This document shows positions 43,991-52,727 of a DNA stretch of 64,000 nt, in pieces (the first letter of the stretch is position 1; every line of letters begins with the position of its first letter). Made by a program: the position numbers and the translations under genes. The stretch lies in contig JANPGJ010000305.1 in the NCBI GenBank assembly GCA_031423955.1, forward strand, positions 1-64,000, read 5' to 3'. Below the pieces are notes generated by a model. The model ran no database searches. It saw nothing but the letters and a program-made list of their open reading frames with translations, and was not told the origin of the DNA. Source of the stretch: JAEUOS01 sp031423955 (lineage in GTDB: Bacteria > Pseudomonadota > Gammaproteobacteria > Burkholderiales > JAEUOS01).

Positions 43991-44025
43991 CAAAAGAAGG
44001 AGCGGAAATCTTTCTATTCCGCTCT
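43991..44025 (-). terminator. Hairpin with T-rich tail between rpmF and plsX
   Basis: An 8-bp perfect stem (GAGCGGAA 44000-44007 with TTCCGCTC 44017-44024, loop of 9). On the minus strand it is followed by CCTTCTTTTG. This resembles an imperfect intrinsic terminator and may attenuate transcription from rpmF into plsX. Confidence 0.5.
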
Positions 44026-44152
44026 CTGGTTGTAACCGCAGCGCGCGCAGCCATCATTGGTCAATGCCACTTCGCCCGTCGCGACACGGCCGGCGCCATG
44101 CAGCTGCCATCACCGGCAACGAGAAACCTGCGCAATCGTCCGGCACACGCTC

Positions 44153-44332
44153 TTACTCGCCTTTTGTCTTGAGCACTTTGCGGCCGCGATAGTAGCCATT
44201 CGGGCTGACATGGTGACGCAGATGTACTTCACCGGTTGTCGGCTCGACTGCCAGCGGCGGGCTGGTCAGAAAATCATGGGCGCGATGCATGCCACGCTTG
44301 GATGGTGATTTCTTGTTCTGCTGAACTGCCAT
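44153..44332 (-). CDS. rpmF: 50S ribosomal protein L32
   Basis: A 59-aa ribosomal protein. It starts MAVQQNKKSPSKRGMHRAHD and ends GYYRGRKVLKTKGE, matching L32 along its whole length. The zinc-binding cysteines of some L32 proteins are absent, as is normal in proteobacteria. It lies between yceD and plsX. Confidence 0.97.
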   Translation of the reverse strand: MAVQQNKKSPSKRGMHRAHDFLTSPPLAVEPTTGEVHLRHHVSPNGYYRGRKVLKTKGE

Positions 44333-44402
44333 GTTGAACTCCTTGTCGCTTGAAAAAACCGGAAACTATTAGCAAAAATCCTGTGAACCCGCCAACGCCC
44401 GC

Positions 44403-44909
44403 CTACCTTCTCTTGAAGCTTGCCAGTGCCGCGAACGGCAACACTTTTTCGCCGACCTCGGAATTGGCTGGCGGCTCGCACGCCGCATGCATCGGCGCAA
44501 ACGGCAGCGCCAGCAACAATTCATCTTCCAGCAAATGCAGCATGTCGAACCGCTCGGAATGCAATACCGCATCCCACTGATCATCATCGTCGGTGTCCAG
44601 CGCCGATTCCGTCTCGACAAGTTCGAACCGCACGCGCGGCGCCAACCTGACCGACACCGGGAGCATGCATCGCTGGCACTGCACCTGAACTGCGCCGTCC
44701 AGGCGCACCCGCATGCCGGGCAATCCGCGCGGCGAGCGCACGGTTTCGACATGCACCTCGACAGGCGGAAATGCAGCTGCGACCTCTTCCGCAAGTCGCT
44801 CAAGCAGCGTGGCAGGCAACACCGCATCGATGACTTCGTGGCGCACAACGAATTGCCGCGAATCAAGGACCCAGTCTTCTGCCTGAGACCTCGAAACCTG
44901 ATTTTCCAC
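44403..44909 (-). CDS. yceD: DUF177/YceD family protein (23S rRNA accumulation protein)
   Basis: A 168-aa acidic protein of the YceD family, linked to 23S rRNA accumulation. The conserved VQVQCQRCMLPVSV contains the CxxC pair, and EDELLLALPFAPMH is the usual C-terminal motif. It is the first gene of the yceD-rpmF-plsX-fab row and has a consensus promoter upstream. Confidence 0.93.
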   Translation of the reverse strand: MENQVSRSQAEDWVLDSRQFVVRHEVIDAVLPATLLERLAEEVAAAFPPVEVHVETVRSPRGLPGMRVRLDGAVQVQCQRCMLPVSVRLAPRVRFELVETESALDTDDDDQWDAVLHSERFDMLHLLEDELLLALPFAPMHAACEPPANSEVGEKVLPFAALASFKRR

Positions 44910-44971
44910 GCCAACCTTCTTTACAGAAAACCCGCAAAAAGCAAATTGACCAATTTGGAACGAACTTTTCG

Positions 44972-45000
44972 ATTATAGCCCGAATAGCCTTTAAGGTCAA
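44972..45000 (-). promoter_or_regulatory. Consensus sigma-70 promoter for the yceD-rpmF-plsX-fab operon
   Basis: On the minus strand TTGACC (44995-45000) and a perfect TATAAT (44972-44977) are separated by 17 bases. It is the strongest promoter seen in the window. The start site would be about 55 bases before yceD. Confidence 0.85.
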
Positions 45001-45009
45001 AAGCTTAGG

Positions 45010-45346
45010 CATGCAAACGTCACGTTGGCAGACGCCCGTCGCGCTTTCGGGAATTTTGAAAGACCGGCATCCCTGCGGGCTTTCGCCAAACGCCCGAATT
45101 TCCGGTGAATTGCAATCGCGTGCACCGAGGGGATGATCGAGGCGGCGCAGAAGACTGGGTAGAATTGTGTGCAGAAATGCGCGATGCGGCCTCCCCGGGC
45201 GGCGTCGCGATTTGGTCAGTGCCACCCTCTCATTTTGCTCTCAGGCAAACCAATTCCGGCGTCCCTACTCGCACTTGCCGGCAAGTGCGGGCATGAAGTA
45301 GCAACTCGAACCATACGCGTCCACGGGCGCAAACCGGACGATTTCC
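45010..45346. other. Intergenic region upstream of maf
   Basis: No gene is supported. It holds an imperfect GC-rich stem at 45180-45209 and a perfect 20-bp palindrome at 45270-45289. A TAGAAT hexamer at 45160-45165 could be a -10 for maf, but no -35 matches. I found no recognisable riboswitch or known small RNA. Confidence 0.4.
45270..45289. repeat. Perfect 20-bp palindrome upstream of maf
   Basis: CGCACTTGCC is followed directly by its exact reverse complement GGCAAGTGCG, ending 57 bases before the maf start. No T-tract follows, so it is more like an operator or RNA stem than a terminator. Confidence 0.7.
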
Positions 45347-45934
45347 ATGCCCTCCCTGATTCTTGCTTCAACGTCACCCTATCGTGCCGAACTGCTGCGC
45401 CGCCTGCAGCTGAAATTCGATGTGCGTGCGCCAGAAGTCGACGAAACGCCGCAGCCCGGTGAATCACCGCCAGACCTGGCGCTCCGTTTGGCCCTGGCCA
45501 AGGCGAAAGCAGTCGCCGATAAGGTTGGCAGCGGATTGGTCATCGGATCGGACCAGGTCGCCCATTGCGATGGCCGATTGCTTGGCAAACCGGGCGGACA
45601 CGACGCAGCAATCGCCCAATTGCGACTCATGCGCGGCAGGAGGACGACGTTCGATACCGCACTTGCGCTGGTCAATGCGACTACCGGACATGCGCAAACT
45701 GCCCTGGTGTCGACCGTGGTCACGTTGCGCCAGGCAAGCGACGCTGAAATCGAAGCCTATGTCAGCATTGAACGACCCTTTGATTGCGCTGGCTCCGCGA
45801 AGTCCGAAGGCCTGGGCATCGCGCTGATGGAGAGCATTGAAGGTGGCGATCCGACTGCGCTGGTCGGGCTCCCGCTGATCGCTCTCACACGCATGCTGCG
45901 CGCCGAAAACGTGCAACTGTTCGCCGCCACATGA
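45347..45934 (+). CDS. Maf/YceF-type nucleoside triphosphate pyrophosphatase
   Basis: A 195-aa house-cleaning pyrophosphatase of the Maf family. LILASTSPYRAELLRRLQL, the basic/acidic site APEVDETP, VIGSDQVAHCDGRLLGKPGG and ALVGLPLIALTRML match the YceF subgroup that prefers 7-methyl-GTP. YceF genes typically neighbour yceD-rpmF, here divergently. Its stop overlaps the next gene as ATGA. Confidence 0.93.
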   Translation: MPSLILASTSPYRAELLRRLQLKFDVRAPEVDETPQPGESPPDLALRLALAKAKAVADKVGSGLVIGSDQVAHCDGRLLGKPGGHDAAIAQLRLMRGRRTTFDTALALVNATTGHAQTALVSTVVTLRQASDAEIEAYVSIERPFDCAGSAKSEGLGIALMESIEGGDPTALVGLPLIALTRMLRAENVQLFAAT

Positions 45935-46680
45935 GGCGCGGCACCTTGTTTCTGGTGCCAACCGCGATTGGCGACATTAAAAGCGCCGACGCAGGAGGCC
46001 TCGGCCATGCGGCGCTGGTGTCGGCAACATTGCCTCCCGCAACCCTGGGGATCGTTCGAACCCTCACCTCGTTCGCAGTGGAAAACGCAAAGTCGGCGCG
46101 CGCCTTTCTCAAGGCGGCCGGCATCCAGACGCCCATCCAAAGTGTGTCCATCACTGAAATTGGACACGCGCCAGAATCTTCAATTCTTGTGCCCTTGATT
46201 GCCGAAATGGATGGCGGTCGCGATATCGGCCTGCTGTCGGAATCCGGTTGCCCCGCTGTCGCCGACCCCGGTGCCCAATTGGTGCGTCTGGCTCACGAAG
46301 CCGAACTCAAGGTAGTGCCCCTGATCGGTCCTTCCGCGCTGCTGCTTGCCGTGATGGCGTCCGGTCTGGACGGCCAGCGCTTCGCTTTCAACGGCTATCT
46401 TCCGGTCAGGGATCCTGATCGCGCCCGCGCGATACTCGCTTGCGAGGCACGCTCGCGCACTGCGCGCGAAACCCAACTGGTGATCGAAACGCCATTCCGC
46501 GGCGTTGCCTTGTTCGAAGCATTGAAGGCCAGCCTCCACCCTCGGACGCGCCTCGCACTGGCGATCGATCTCACTCTGCCTGGCGAAACGATCGTCATGA
46601 AAACCATTGGCGAATGGCGTCGTGGCGCCGCACCAGTGCTCGATAAACGGCAGGCTGTGTTTCTGTTTCTTGCCGGCTAA
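45931..46680 (+). CDS. RsmI-like SAM-dependent methyltransferase (tetrapyrrole methylase fold)
   Basis: A 249-aa member of the tetrapyrrole-methylase superfamily, related to but shorter and more divergent than RsmI. GTLFLVPTAIGD at the N-terminus, LLSESGCPAVADPGAQLVRL and PLIGPSALLLAVMASGL are the cofactor-binding segments. This shorter type often follows maf in betaproteobacteria. An rRNA cytidine 2'-O-methyltransferase role is possible but not shown. Confidence 0.85.
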   Translation: MRRGTLFLVPTAIGDIKSADAGGLGHAALVSATLPPATLGIVRTLTSFAVENAKSARAFLKAAGIQTPIQSVSITEIGHAPESSILVPLIAEMDGGRDIGLLSESGCPAVADPGAQLVRLAHEAELKVVPLIGPSALLLAVMASGLDGQRFAFNGYLPVRDPDRARAILACEARSRTARETQLVIETPFRGVALFEALKASLHPRTRLALAIDLTLPGETIVMKTIGEWRRGAAPVLDKRQAVFLFLAG

Positions 46681-46700
46681 GCGTCGACACCTGCCGCAGT

Positions 46701-47969
46701 TCAGCCGGCCCGATAACTCTGATAGGCCGCGTCAATGCCGGCGCCGCGGCGCAACTTGTGCCCCTCGGCGGCCAGTACGGTCTCCAGTGCTGCGAGAGTC
46801 AGCAGCACTGTATCGCGACGTGCGTTGTAGCCCATCGCGCCGATGCGCCAGATCTTGCCATGCAGTTGCCCGAACGACGTACCGATTTCAATATTGAAAT
46901 CATTGAGCAGGGCCAGACGCGCTCGGTCGCCATTTACGCCATCGGGAATCCATACCCCGGTGACATTCGGCATCTTGTGCGCAACATCGCCAAAAACCTT
47001 CAGGCCCATCGCCTCAATGCCCGCAACCATTGCCTTTGAAGCATCCGCGTGCCGCTTGAATACCGCCGCATGGCCTTCCTTGACGAAAATGCGACCGCAC
47101 TCCCGCGCACCGTAGAGCATGGTTGTCGCTTCGGTATGGTGATTGAGCGCCACATCGCTCCAGTAATCCATCACCATCGCAAGGTCGAAGTAGTTGCTCC
47201 CAATCATCGGTCCGGCGCCCGGCACGTATCCGTTCGGACGCACGCCTTCCTCGATATGACGACGCCGGTAGATCACTCTCGCAAACGCATCATTCACGGT
47301 CACCGGGGACGCCCCCGACGGCCCGGCAAGGCATTTCTGCAACCCACCGGTCACACAGTCAATTTCCCACGCGTCGACCGGCAATGGCGTGCCACCGATA
47401 GTTGCAGTCGCGTCGACTTGCAACAGGGCTCCGTAGCGGTGACAAATGCGCCCGATCTCCTCCAGCGGTTGGCACATGGTGGTCGAAGTATCACCTTGAC
47501 AGACGGCAACCAGTTTGGGGGAAAAACCCTTGATCGCCGCCTCGATGGCTTCCGGTGCGAATACTGTTCCCCATTCGCATTCGAGTACCCTGACCTCGGC
47601 GCCCACGCGCCGCGCGATTTCGGTCTTCAGTTGGCCAAACCGTCCGAACGAGCAGATCAAAACCCGATCCCCAGGTTCGATGAACGACACCATCGCAGTC
47701 TCAATGGCGCTACGCGCCGTCCCGTCAACAATGAAGGTCCAGTCATTGCGGGTTTCGAACACCTGGCGATACAGTGCCATGGTCTCGCGCATCATCTGGC
47801 GAAACTGCGGGTCGAACTGACCAAGCAATTGCGACGACATCGCGCGCAAGACGCGTGGGTCGGCGTTGATCGGACCGGGACCCATCAACAGGCGTGGGAG
47901 CGGGTTGAGATCTTCGAGGCTGGACGCGGTATCTGTCAGGGGTGACAGGGGCGGAAGTTGAATGCTCAT
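46701..47969 (-). CDS. PucG-like aminotransferase (ureidoglycine/alanine-glyoxylate type)
   Basis: A PLP class V aminotransferase of about 422 aa. LLMGPGPINADPRVLRAMS is the usual start. The PLP lysine is in GGLQKCLAGPSG, with the cofactor aspartate in LLQVDATATIGG and a C-terminal substrate arginine in KIWRIGAMGYNAR. The sequence resembles (S)-ureidoglycine-glyoxylate aminotransferase, which links purine breakdown to glycine; alanine- or serine-glyoxylate activity is an alternative. ATG 47969 was chosen; an in-frame GTG at 47990 overlaps an operator. The gene converges on the RsmI-like gene. Confidence 0.85.
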   Translation of the reverse strand: MSIQLPPLSPLTDTASSLEDLNPLPRLLMGPGPINADPRVLRAMSSQLLGQFDPQFRQMMRETMALYRQVFETRNDWTFIVDGTARSAIETAMVSFIEPGDRVLICSFGRFGQLKTEIARRVGAEVRVLECEWGTVFAPEAIEAAIKGFSPKLVAVCQGDTSTTMCQPLEEIGRICHRYGALLQVDATATIGGTPLPVDAWEIDCVTGGLQKCLAGPSGASPVTVNDAFARVIYRRRHIEEGVRPNGYVPGAGPMIGSNYFDLAMVMDYWSDVALNHHTEATTMLYGARECGRIFVKEGHAAVFKRHADASKAMVAGIEAMGLKVFGDVAHKMPNVTGVWIPDGVNGDRARLALLNDFNIEIGTSFGQLHGKIWRIGAMGYNARRDTVLLTLAALETVLAAEGHKLRRGAGIDAAYQSYRAG

Positions 47970-47981
47970 CGTCGGCAATTT

Positions 47982-48010
47982 TGTATACACGTGAATGGCT
48001 TTGAGTATAC
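47982..48010 (-). promoter_or_regulatory. Two palindromic operator-like sites at the PucG-like gene promoter
   Basis: TGTATACA (47982-47989) and GTATAC (48005-48010, within AGTATACAAG) have centres 22 bp apart, about two helical turns. Together they also form an inverted pair, TTGTATAC and GTATACAA. A TATACT hexamer in the upstream site could be the -10. The TTGTATACAA shape resembles operators of FCD-type GntR regulators. Confidence 0.55.
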
Positions 48011-48065
48011 AAGACGCGTACTCGCCGACCGTTCCAGGCTGACAAGAGCTGCGAAGTGTCGCCGC

Positions 48066-49022
48066 TCAGTGCGGACTTGCGGCGTCGCCCAGCACCGGAA
48101 TGGCGATTTTCCGCGGCGGCGCAGCCAGACTCTGGGCGACCAGTTCACCCAGATCAAAGCCAAATTGGTTGCCTTCGGAGAGCATGCGGGCCCGCGCCAC
48201 GAACTGCGACGCATCGATGTTGATCGGTCGAGGTGTCGCCAGCAAGACATGGTTGACGGATTGTCCGGCCTCGAGAACACGCAAGTCGGCAAACACCTCC
48301 TGATAGGTGCGCACCATGCTGTCATAGTGGCGGTTGTAAAGCCGGCTCCAGAGATTGCTCACCACCACCCCATCGGGCGCCAGCGCCCGCCGTACCGCCT
48401 GCAGAAATTCAACCGTCGCCAGATGCATCGGCACCTCGGCGCTGCTGAACGCGTCAAGGATGATCACGTCATAGCGAGCCTGCGGCGCCTGCTCGATGAA
48501 GTGGCGACCATCGGCAACGTGAGCCTTCATCCGCGGATCTTCCGAGAATCCGAAGAAATGCCTCGCCACCTCCACGACTGCCGGATCGATCTCGACAACG
48601 TCGATGTACGTCAGTGGAAAATGGCGATGCACAAACATCGGCATTGATCCGCCGCCGAGGCCGACCACCAGCACGCGGCGCGGCATGCACTTGACGCCCG
48701 TTGCCTGGCCTGCGCAAGCCAGCGCGAAGCCCGCCTGCGCAAGGCGGGCATAGCCAAATTGAAGGTGATCGGGGTCTCCCACCTTGATAGTGCTTTGGGT
48801 GATGCCGTTGCGACCGAAACGCAATGAACGCAGCCCATCGCCGTCGTCGGTAACCACGAGTTGGCCGAACAACGCCGGCCGTTCGTGAAGCACGTTGCGT
48901 TCGAAGCCGCCGCAACCGACCAGCGTCGTGATTACCAGCATGCCCAGGAAAGCGGCGAATTGACGGCGGCCAAACAGGGTTGCCGTCGCGTCGTGGCACC
49001 ACCGGAAACCCGAAGTCAGCAT
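48066..49022 (-). CDS. Spermidine synthase-like SAM-dependent methyltransferase-fold protein
   Basis: About 318 aa from ATG 49022. An N-terminal hydrophobic segment with a lipobox-like end (LGMLVITTLVGCGG) suggests membrane anchoring. The body has the spermidine-synthase Rossmann core (VLVVGLGGGSMPMFVHRHFP, YIDVVEIDPAVVEVARHFFG, DVIILDAFSSAEVPMHL). Proteins of this kind are often annotated as fused spermidine synthases, but polyamine synthesis is unproven and an exported form would be unusual. It lies 54 bases after the deacetylase gene, probably co-transcribed. Confidence 0.75.
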   Translation of the reverse strand: MLTSGFRWCHDATATLFGRRQFAAFLGMLVITTLVGCGGFERNVLHERPALFGQLVVTDDGDGLRSLRFGRNGITQSTIKVGDPDHLQFGYARLAQAGFALACAGQATGVKCMPRRVLVVGLGGGSMPMFVHRHFPLTYIDVVEIDPAVVEVARHFFGFSEDPRMKAHVADGRHFIEQAPQARYDVIILDAFSSAEVPMHLATVEFLQAVRRALAPDGVVVSNLWSRLYNRHYDSMVRTYQEVFADLRVLEAGQSVNHVLLATPRPINIDASQFVARARMLSEGNQFGFDLGELVAQSLAAPPRKIAIPVLGDAASPH

Positions 49023-49076
49023 GCGCTCGCCGCGAACTGGCCCCCGCGGCAAACCCCTCCTGCCGCAGACCGCGTC

Positions 49077-49952
49077 CTACGCACCCGGTCGTTGCCCGAG
49101 ATACCAGTCAAGAATCCGGGCACCGTCCCATACGAGGACACCTTTTCTGGAAATAATCGCCTCGAGCGCGCGCCGGACATGACCGATACGATGCGGCACG
49201 CCGGACAGATAAGGGTGGAATGCGATGGCCATGACTTTCGGCTGATCCGCGCTTTCCTCGTACAGACAATTGAAATGATCCATCGCCCGCGAGTAAAGCA
49301 CTTCCGACGGATGGTGCTGCAGCGCCATCATCACAATGTCGTGAATTTCAAAGTTGTAGGGCAAGGCGACAACTGGCTTGCTGGTGGTGCGCAAGGTGAC
49401 AGGTTCATCGTCCAGCACCCAGTCGCCGATGTACTCGATACCTGCTGCCGCCAGATGATCGATCGTTTCATGGGTCTGGGTCAGACCGGGGCCGAACCAG
49501 CCACGCGGCCGACGGCCCGAAAAACGCGTGATGATGTCGATCGACTTGCGGATGACCTCTTCCTGATTGTCGACCTTGTGCATCGGCATCTGGTCGTAGC
49601 TGTGGGCATTGAGTTCCCACCGGCTTGCCAGGCAGGCTTCAATCACCTTCGGATAGGTCTCGCAAACTTTGGCGTTGAGCGTGACGGTAGGTGCGATGCC
49701 AAGCTGCTCGAAGAGCTTCCGCAGCCGCCAGAACCCGACCCGCATGCCGTATTCGTGCCAGGTCCAGTTGGGCGCATCAGGCAGCATCGGCTGCCCTTGG
49801 GGCGGCGATATCACCATGCGTGCCATCGGCCTGGCGATATCCCATTCTTCCAACGCAAGAACCGGCCACAGGATCATGCGTGCGTCATCCGGAAGCTTGA
49901 GCGGGGCACGTTCCGTGATCGGTGAATATTCCAACCGGTCCCTGGGCAGCAT
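49077..49952 (-). CDS. Polysaccharide deacetylase / PuuE-like family protein
   Basis: A 291-aa NodB-homology TIM-barrel hydrolase. Metal and catalytic segments appear as CLASRWELNAHSYDQMPMHK and FHPYLSGVPHRIGHVRRAL. Some relatives are allantoinases (PuuE) or amidases rather than true polysaccharide deacetylases. ATG 49952 follows an AGGAGGG site at the right distance. The PucG-like gene nearby suggests a possible link to purine breakdown, but that is inference. Confidence 0.8.
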   Translation of the reverse strand: MLPRDRLEYSPITERAPLKLPDDARMILWPVLALEEWDIARPMARMVISPPQGQPMLPDAPNWTWHEYGMRVGFWRLRKLFEQLGIAPTVTLNAKVCETYPKVIEACLASRWELNAHSYDQMPMHKVDNQEEVIRKSIDIITRFSGRRPRGWFGPGLTQTHETIDHLAAAGIEYIGDWVLDDEPVTLRTTSKPVVALPYNFEIHDIVMMALQHHPSEVLYSRAMDHFNCLYEESADQPKVMAIAFHPYLSGVPHRIGHVRRALEAIISRKGVLVWDGARILDWYLGQRPGA

Positions 49953-50280
49953 GGTCGACCCTCCTGACAATTCGCGTGTGCTTGGTAGTCACCGAAATTT
50001 ACCCGAAGATCGACGTTCCGCGCAGATCGCGATGCTGCGACCGGCGCTGGCACCACGGCTGACAAAGCAGCGCTGCCTGCCGGCAATCCCGAAAAGCAGC
50101 TGACTTTGACCGGCAATCGCGCAATTCCGCCAATATCGCGTCCGTTGGCGACATCGTCCGCCAAGCCCAATGACCCCGGCGATGGACGAGTCCAGCGGCA
50201 CGCTTCATCACTCCACCCCCACGACCTGCCGCGCGCGCGGTCGATCCGATACTGTCCCGGCAGCCGTTTAGAATCCCGCG
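49953..50280. other. Divergent intergenic region between the deacetylase and comEC
   Basis: About 330 bases with no gene I can support. A TTGACC at 50106-50111 could be a -35 but has no good -10 at normal spacing. No terminator, repeat or known RNA is recognised. Confidence 0.4.
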
Positions 50281-52635
50281 ATGCGACTGGTTCTGCTGGC
50301 GTTTGCCCTCGGTTGTGCGGCGGTGCAATTGCTCGCCAACCTGCCATCGACTGTGGCGCTCGGTGCAACTATTGTTCTGGCGCTTGCGGCTGGCCTGTAC
50401 GCGTTGCTCGCTCAAGGATCGATCCTGACGCGGTCTGCGGCGCTGGTCGCCGCCGTCGCCGCCGGCGTTGGCTGGGCAGCGACATTCGCACATGTCCGTC
50501 TTGCTGACCAACTGCCGGAGGCATTTGAAGGGCGCGACATCGAGGTCATCGGCGTCGTTGCGTCGCTGCCCCAGCATTTCGAGCGCGGCGTTCGCTTCGA
50601 GTTCACGCCCGAACAGGTGCTGACCGCCGGCGCCACGTTGCCGCGCCGCATTCAACTGGCTTGGTATGGCGGCTATGTGCCGGACGCAGCGGCAGACAAT
50701 CCGGTCGTGCATGCGGGCGAGCGCTGGCGGCTGAACCTGCGCCTGCGCAAGCCGCACGGCGGCGCCAACCCGCACGGGTTCGACTACGAGGCCTGGCTGC
50801 TGGAACGCGGAATTCGCGCCACCGGCTACGTTCGGCCGCCGCGCAGCGAAGCGCCGCAGCGATTGCTGGCCTCGTTCGTCTGGTCATTCGGCACTGCGGT
50901 CGATCGGGCGCGCGGGATCGCGCGTGCACGCCTGCAGAATGCGCTGGCCGATGCGCCGCATGGCGGCGTCATTGTGGCGCTCGCGCTCGGCGACCAGCGC
51001 GCGATCGACGGCGATGACTGGCAACTGTTCGCCCGCACCGGAGTCGCGCATCTGATGAGCATCTCCGGACTCCATGTGACCATGATCGCCAGTTTCGGGG
51101 CTTTCCTGGCGTTCGCCGCATGGCGCCGCTCCGAGAGACTGATGCTTGTACTGGCAGCGCCCCGGGCTGCGGCCGCAGCCGGACTTCTCGCGGCCTTCGC
51201 CTATTGCCTGATCGCAGGGTTCGCCGTGCCGGCCCAGCGTACCCTCTTCATGCTGGCGGTAGCAGCCTGGTCGGTATGGCGCGGCTGGTTCGGATCGGGG
51301 ACGCGGGTTCTCGCCATTGCGCTGGCCTTGGTCTGTCTGATCGATCCGTGGGCGCCGCTGTCGCCCGGATTCTGGCTCTCCTTCGGCGCGGTCGCGGTAT
51401 TGTTGCTGGCGGGCGCTTCCGCAGGCACGCGGGTCCACTGGCTCAAGGCCGCCCTGGTCGCGCAATTGGCCGTGACGCTTGGATTGATTCCGCTCACCCT
51501 GGCCTTGTTTCAACAGGTATCCCTCGCCGGCCCGCTGGCCAATGCGCTTGCCATCCCGGTCGTAAGCTTCGTGATCACCCCGCTGGCGCTGCTGGCCAGC
51601 TTGCTGCCGTTTGACGGCATCGCATTGCTGGCACATTGGGTACTGGCCCAGTTGATCGAGTACCTGGCCTGGCTCGGTTCGTTCGAGGGCGCGGTATGGC
51701 AACGCGCCGCGCCCCCTGCCTGGACAATACTGCTGGCGATTGCCGGGACGCTTTGGTGCCTGGTTCCCTGGTGGTTGCACTGGCGCGCGCTTGGCGCGGT
51801 GTGGATGTTGCCGATGCTGGTCCACCCGGCACCGACGCCGTCCGAGGGCGATCTCTGGTTGGCTGTGCTCGATGTCGGACAGGGCCTGGCGGTGGTCGCC
51901 CGCACGGCGCGGCATGCCCTGGTATTCGATACCGGCCCCCAATATTCCCCTGAAGCAGACGGCGGCAACCGCGTGATCGTGCCCTATCTTCGCGGCGAGG
52001 GCGTATCAAGGCTTGATGCGTTGATCGTCAGTCATGACGACCAGGACCATAGAGGTGGTGCATCTTCAACCCTCAAGGCAGTCAGCACCGACTTGCTGAT
52101 GTCACCATTGCCTCCGGACCACACGCTCGGCAAGCTGGCCATCGATCGACGAAGGTGCGTCGCCGGCGATCGCTGGGTATGGGACGGCGTCATCTTCGAG
52201 TTCCTGCACCCTCCCCGCAATGCCTACGAAAATCCGGACCTGAAAGACAATGCCCGCAGTTGCGTGCTGGCGATCCGCGCCCATGGGCGCCAGATCCTGT
52301 TGCCGGCCGATATCGAGCGTGACGTCGAGGCTGCCCTGGTCCAAGCCGCTTCGCCCCTAGCCAGTGACGTACTGGTGGTACCCCACCATGGCAGCAAGAC
52401 TTCGTCAACCGCGGAATTCCTCGATGCGGTCAGACCCGCCACCGCCATCGTCGCCGCCGGATATCGCAACCGGTTTCGCCATCCGGCGCCCGAGGTCATC
52501 GAGCGCTACCGATCGCGTAGCATCCGCATCCTGCGCACCGATGAAGCTGGCGCCATCACGGTCCGGATCGGTGCCAATCAGGAGCAGGTGGAAGCCTGGC
52601 GGACGGCACGGCCGCGCTACTGGTATGGCCGCTGA
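50281..52635 (+). CDS. comEC: DNA internalization protein ComEC/Rec2
   Basis: Inner-membrane channel for single-stranded DNA uptake in natural transformation, 784 aa. An N-terminal OB-like region (DUF4131; IEVIGVVASLPQHFERGVRF) precedes a multi-helix competence domain (HLMSISGLHVTMIASFGAFL) and a C-terminal metallo-beta-lactamase-like domain (LAVLDVGQGLAVV, VSHDDQDHRGG, VLVVPHHGSKTSS). All three parts are intact. With the PilW gene upstream this is consistent with competence, though no other com genes are here. Confidence 0.95.
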   Translation: MRLVLLAFALGCAAVQLLANLPSTVALGATIVLALAAGLYALLAQGSILTRSAALVAAVAAGVGWAATFAHVRLADQLPEAFEGRDIEVIGVVASLPQHFERGVRFEFTPEQVLTAGATLPRRIQLAWYGGYVPDAAADNPVVHAGERWRLNLRLRKPHGGANPHGFDYEAWLLERGIRATGYVRPPRSEAPQRLLASFVWSFGTAVDRARGIARARLQNALADAPHGGVIVALALGDQRAIDGDDWQLFARTGVAHLMSISGLHVTMIASFGAFLAFAAWRRSERLMLVLAAPRAAAAAGLLAAFAYCLIAGFAVPAQRTLFMLAVAAWSVWRGWFGSGTRVLAIALALVCLIDPWAPLSPGFWLSFGAVAVLLLAGASAGTRVHWLKAALVAQLAVTLGLIPLTLALFQQVSLAGPLANALAIPVVSFVITPLALLASLLPFDGIALLAHWVLAQLIEYLAWLGSFEGAVWQRAAPPAWTILLAIAGTLWCLVPWWLHWRALGAVWMLPMLVHPAPTPSEGDLWLAVLDVGQGLAVVARTARHALVFDTGPQYSPEADGGNRVIVPYLRGEGVSRLDALIVSHDDQDHRGGASSTLKAVSTDLLMSPLPPDHTLGKLAIDRRRCVAGDRWVWDGVIFEFLHPPRNAYENPDLKDNARSCVLAIRAHGRQILLPADIERDVEAALVQAASPLASDVLVVPHHGSKTSSTAEFLDAVRPATAIVAAGYRNRFRHPAPEVIERYRSRSIRILRTDEAGAITVRIGANQEQVEAWRTARPRYWYGR

Positions 52636-52727
52636 GGAGCGATTCTGAACCAGCCTTCAAGCGGCATCGCGAACCCGACGCCGAAACCTTGCAGGTGAAA
52701 CCCGGGATCGGGGTAGCCAATTGTCGG

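Noticed and set aside
45100..45300. Small structured RNA or riboswitch upstream of maf
   Set aside because: Stems are present but I could not match 6S, 4.5S, glycine or other known RNA cores.
50884..51942. Minus-strand open frame of about 352 codons
   Set aside because: Antisense to comEC, extremely Gln/Arg/Gly-rich, no family signature.
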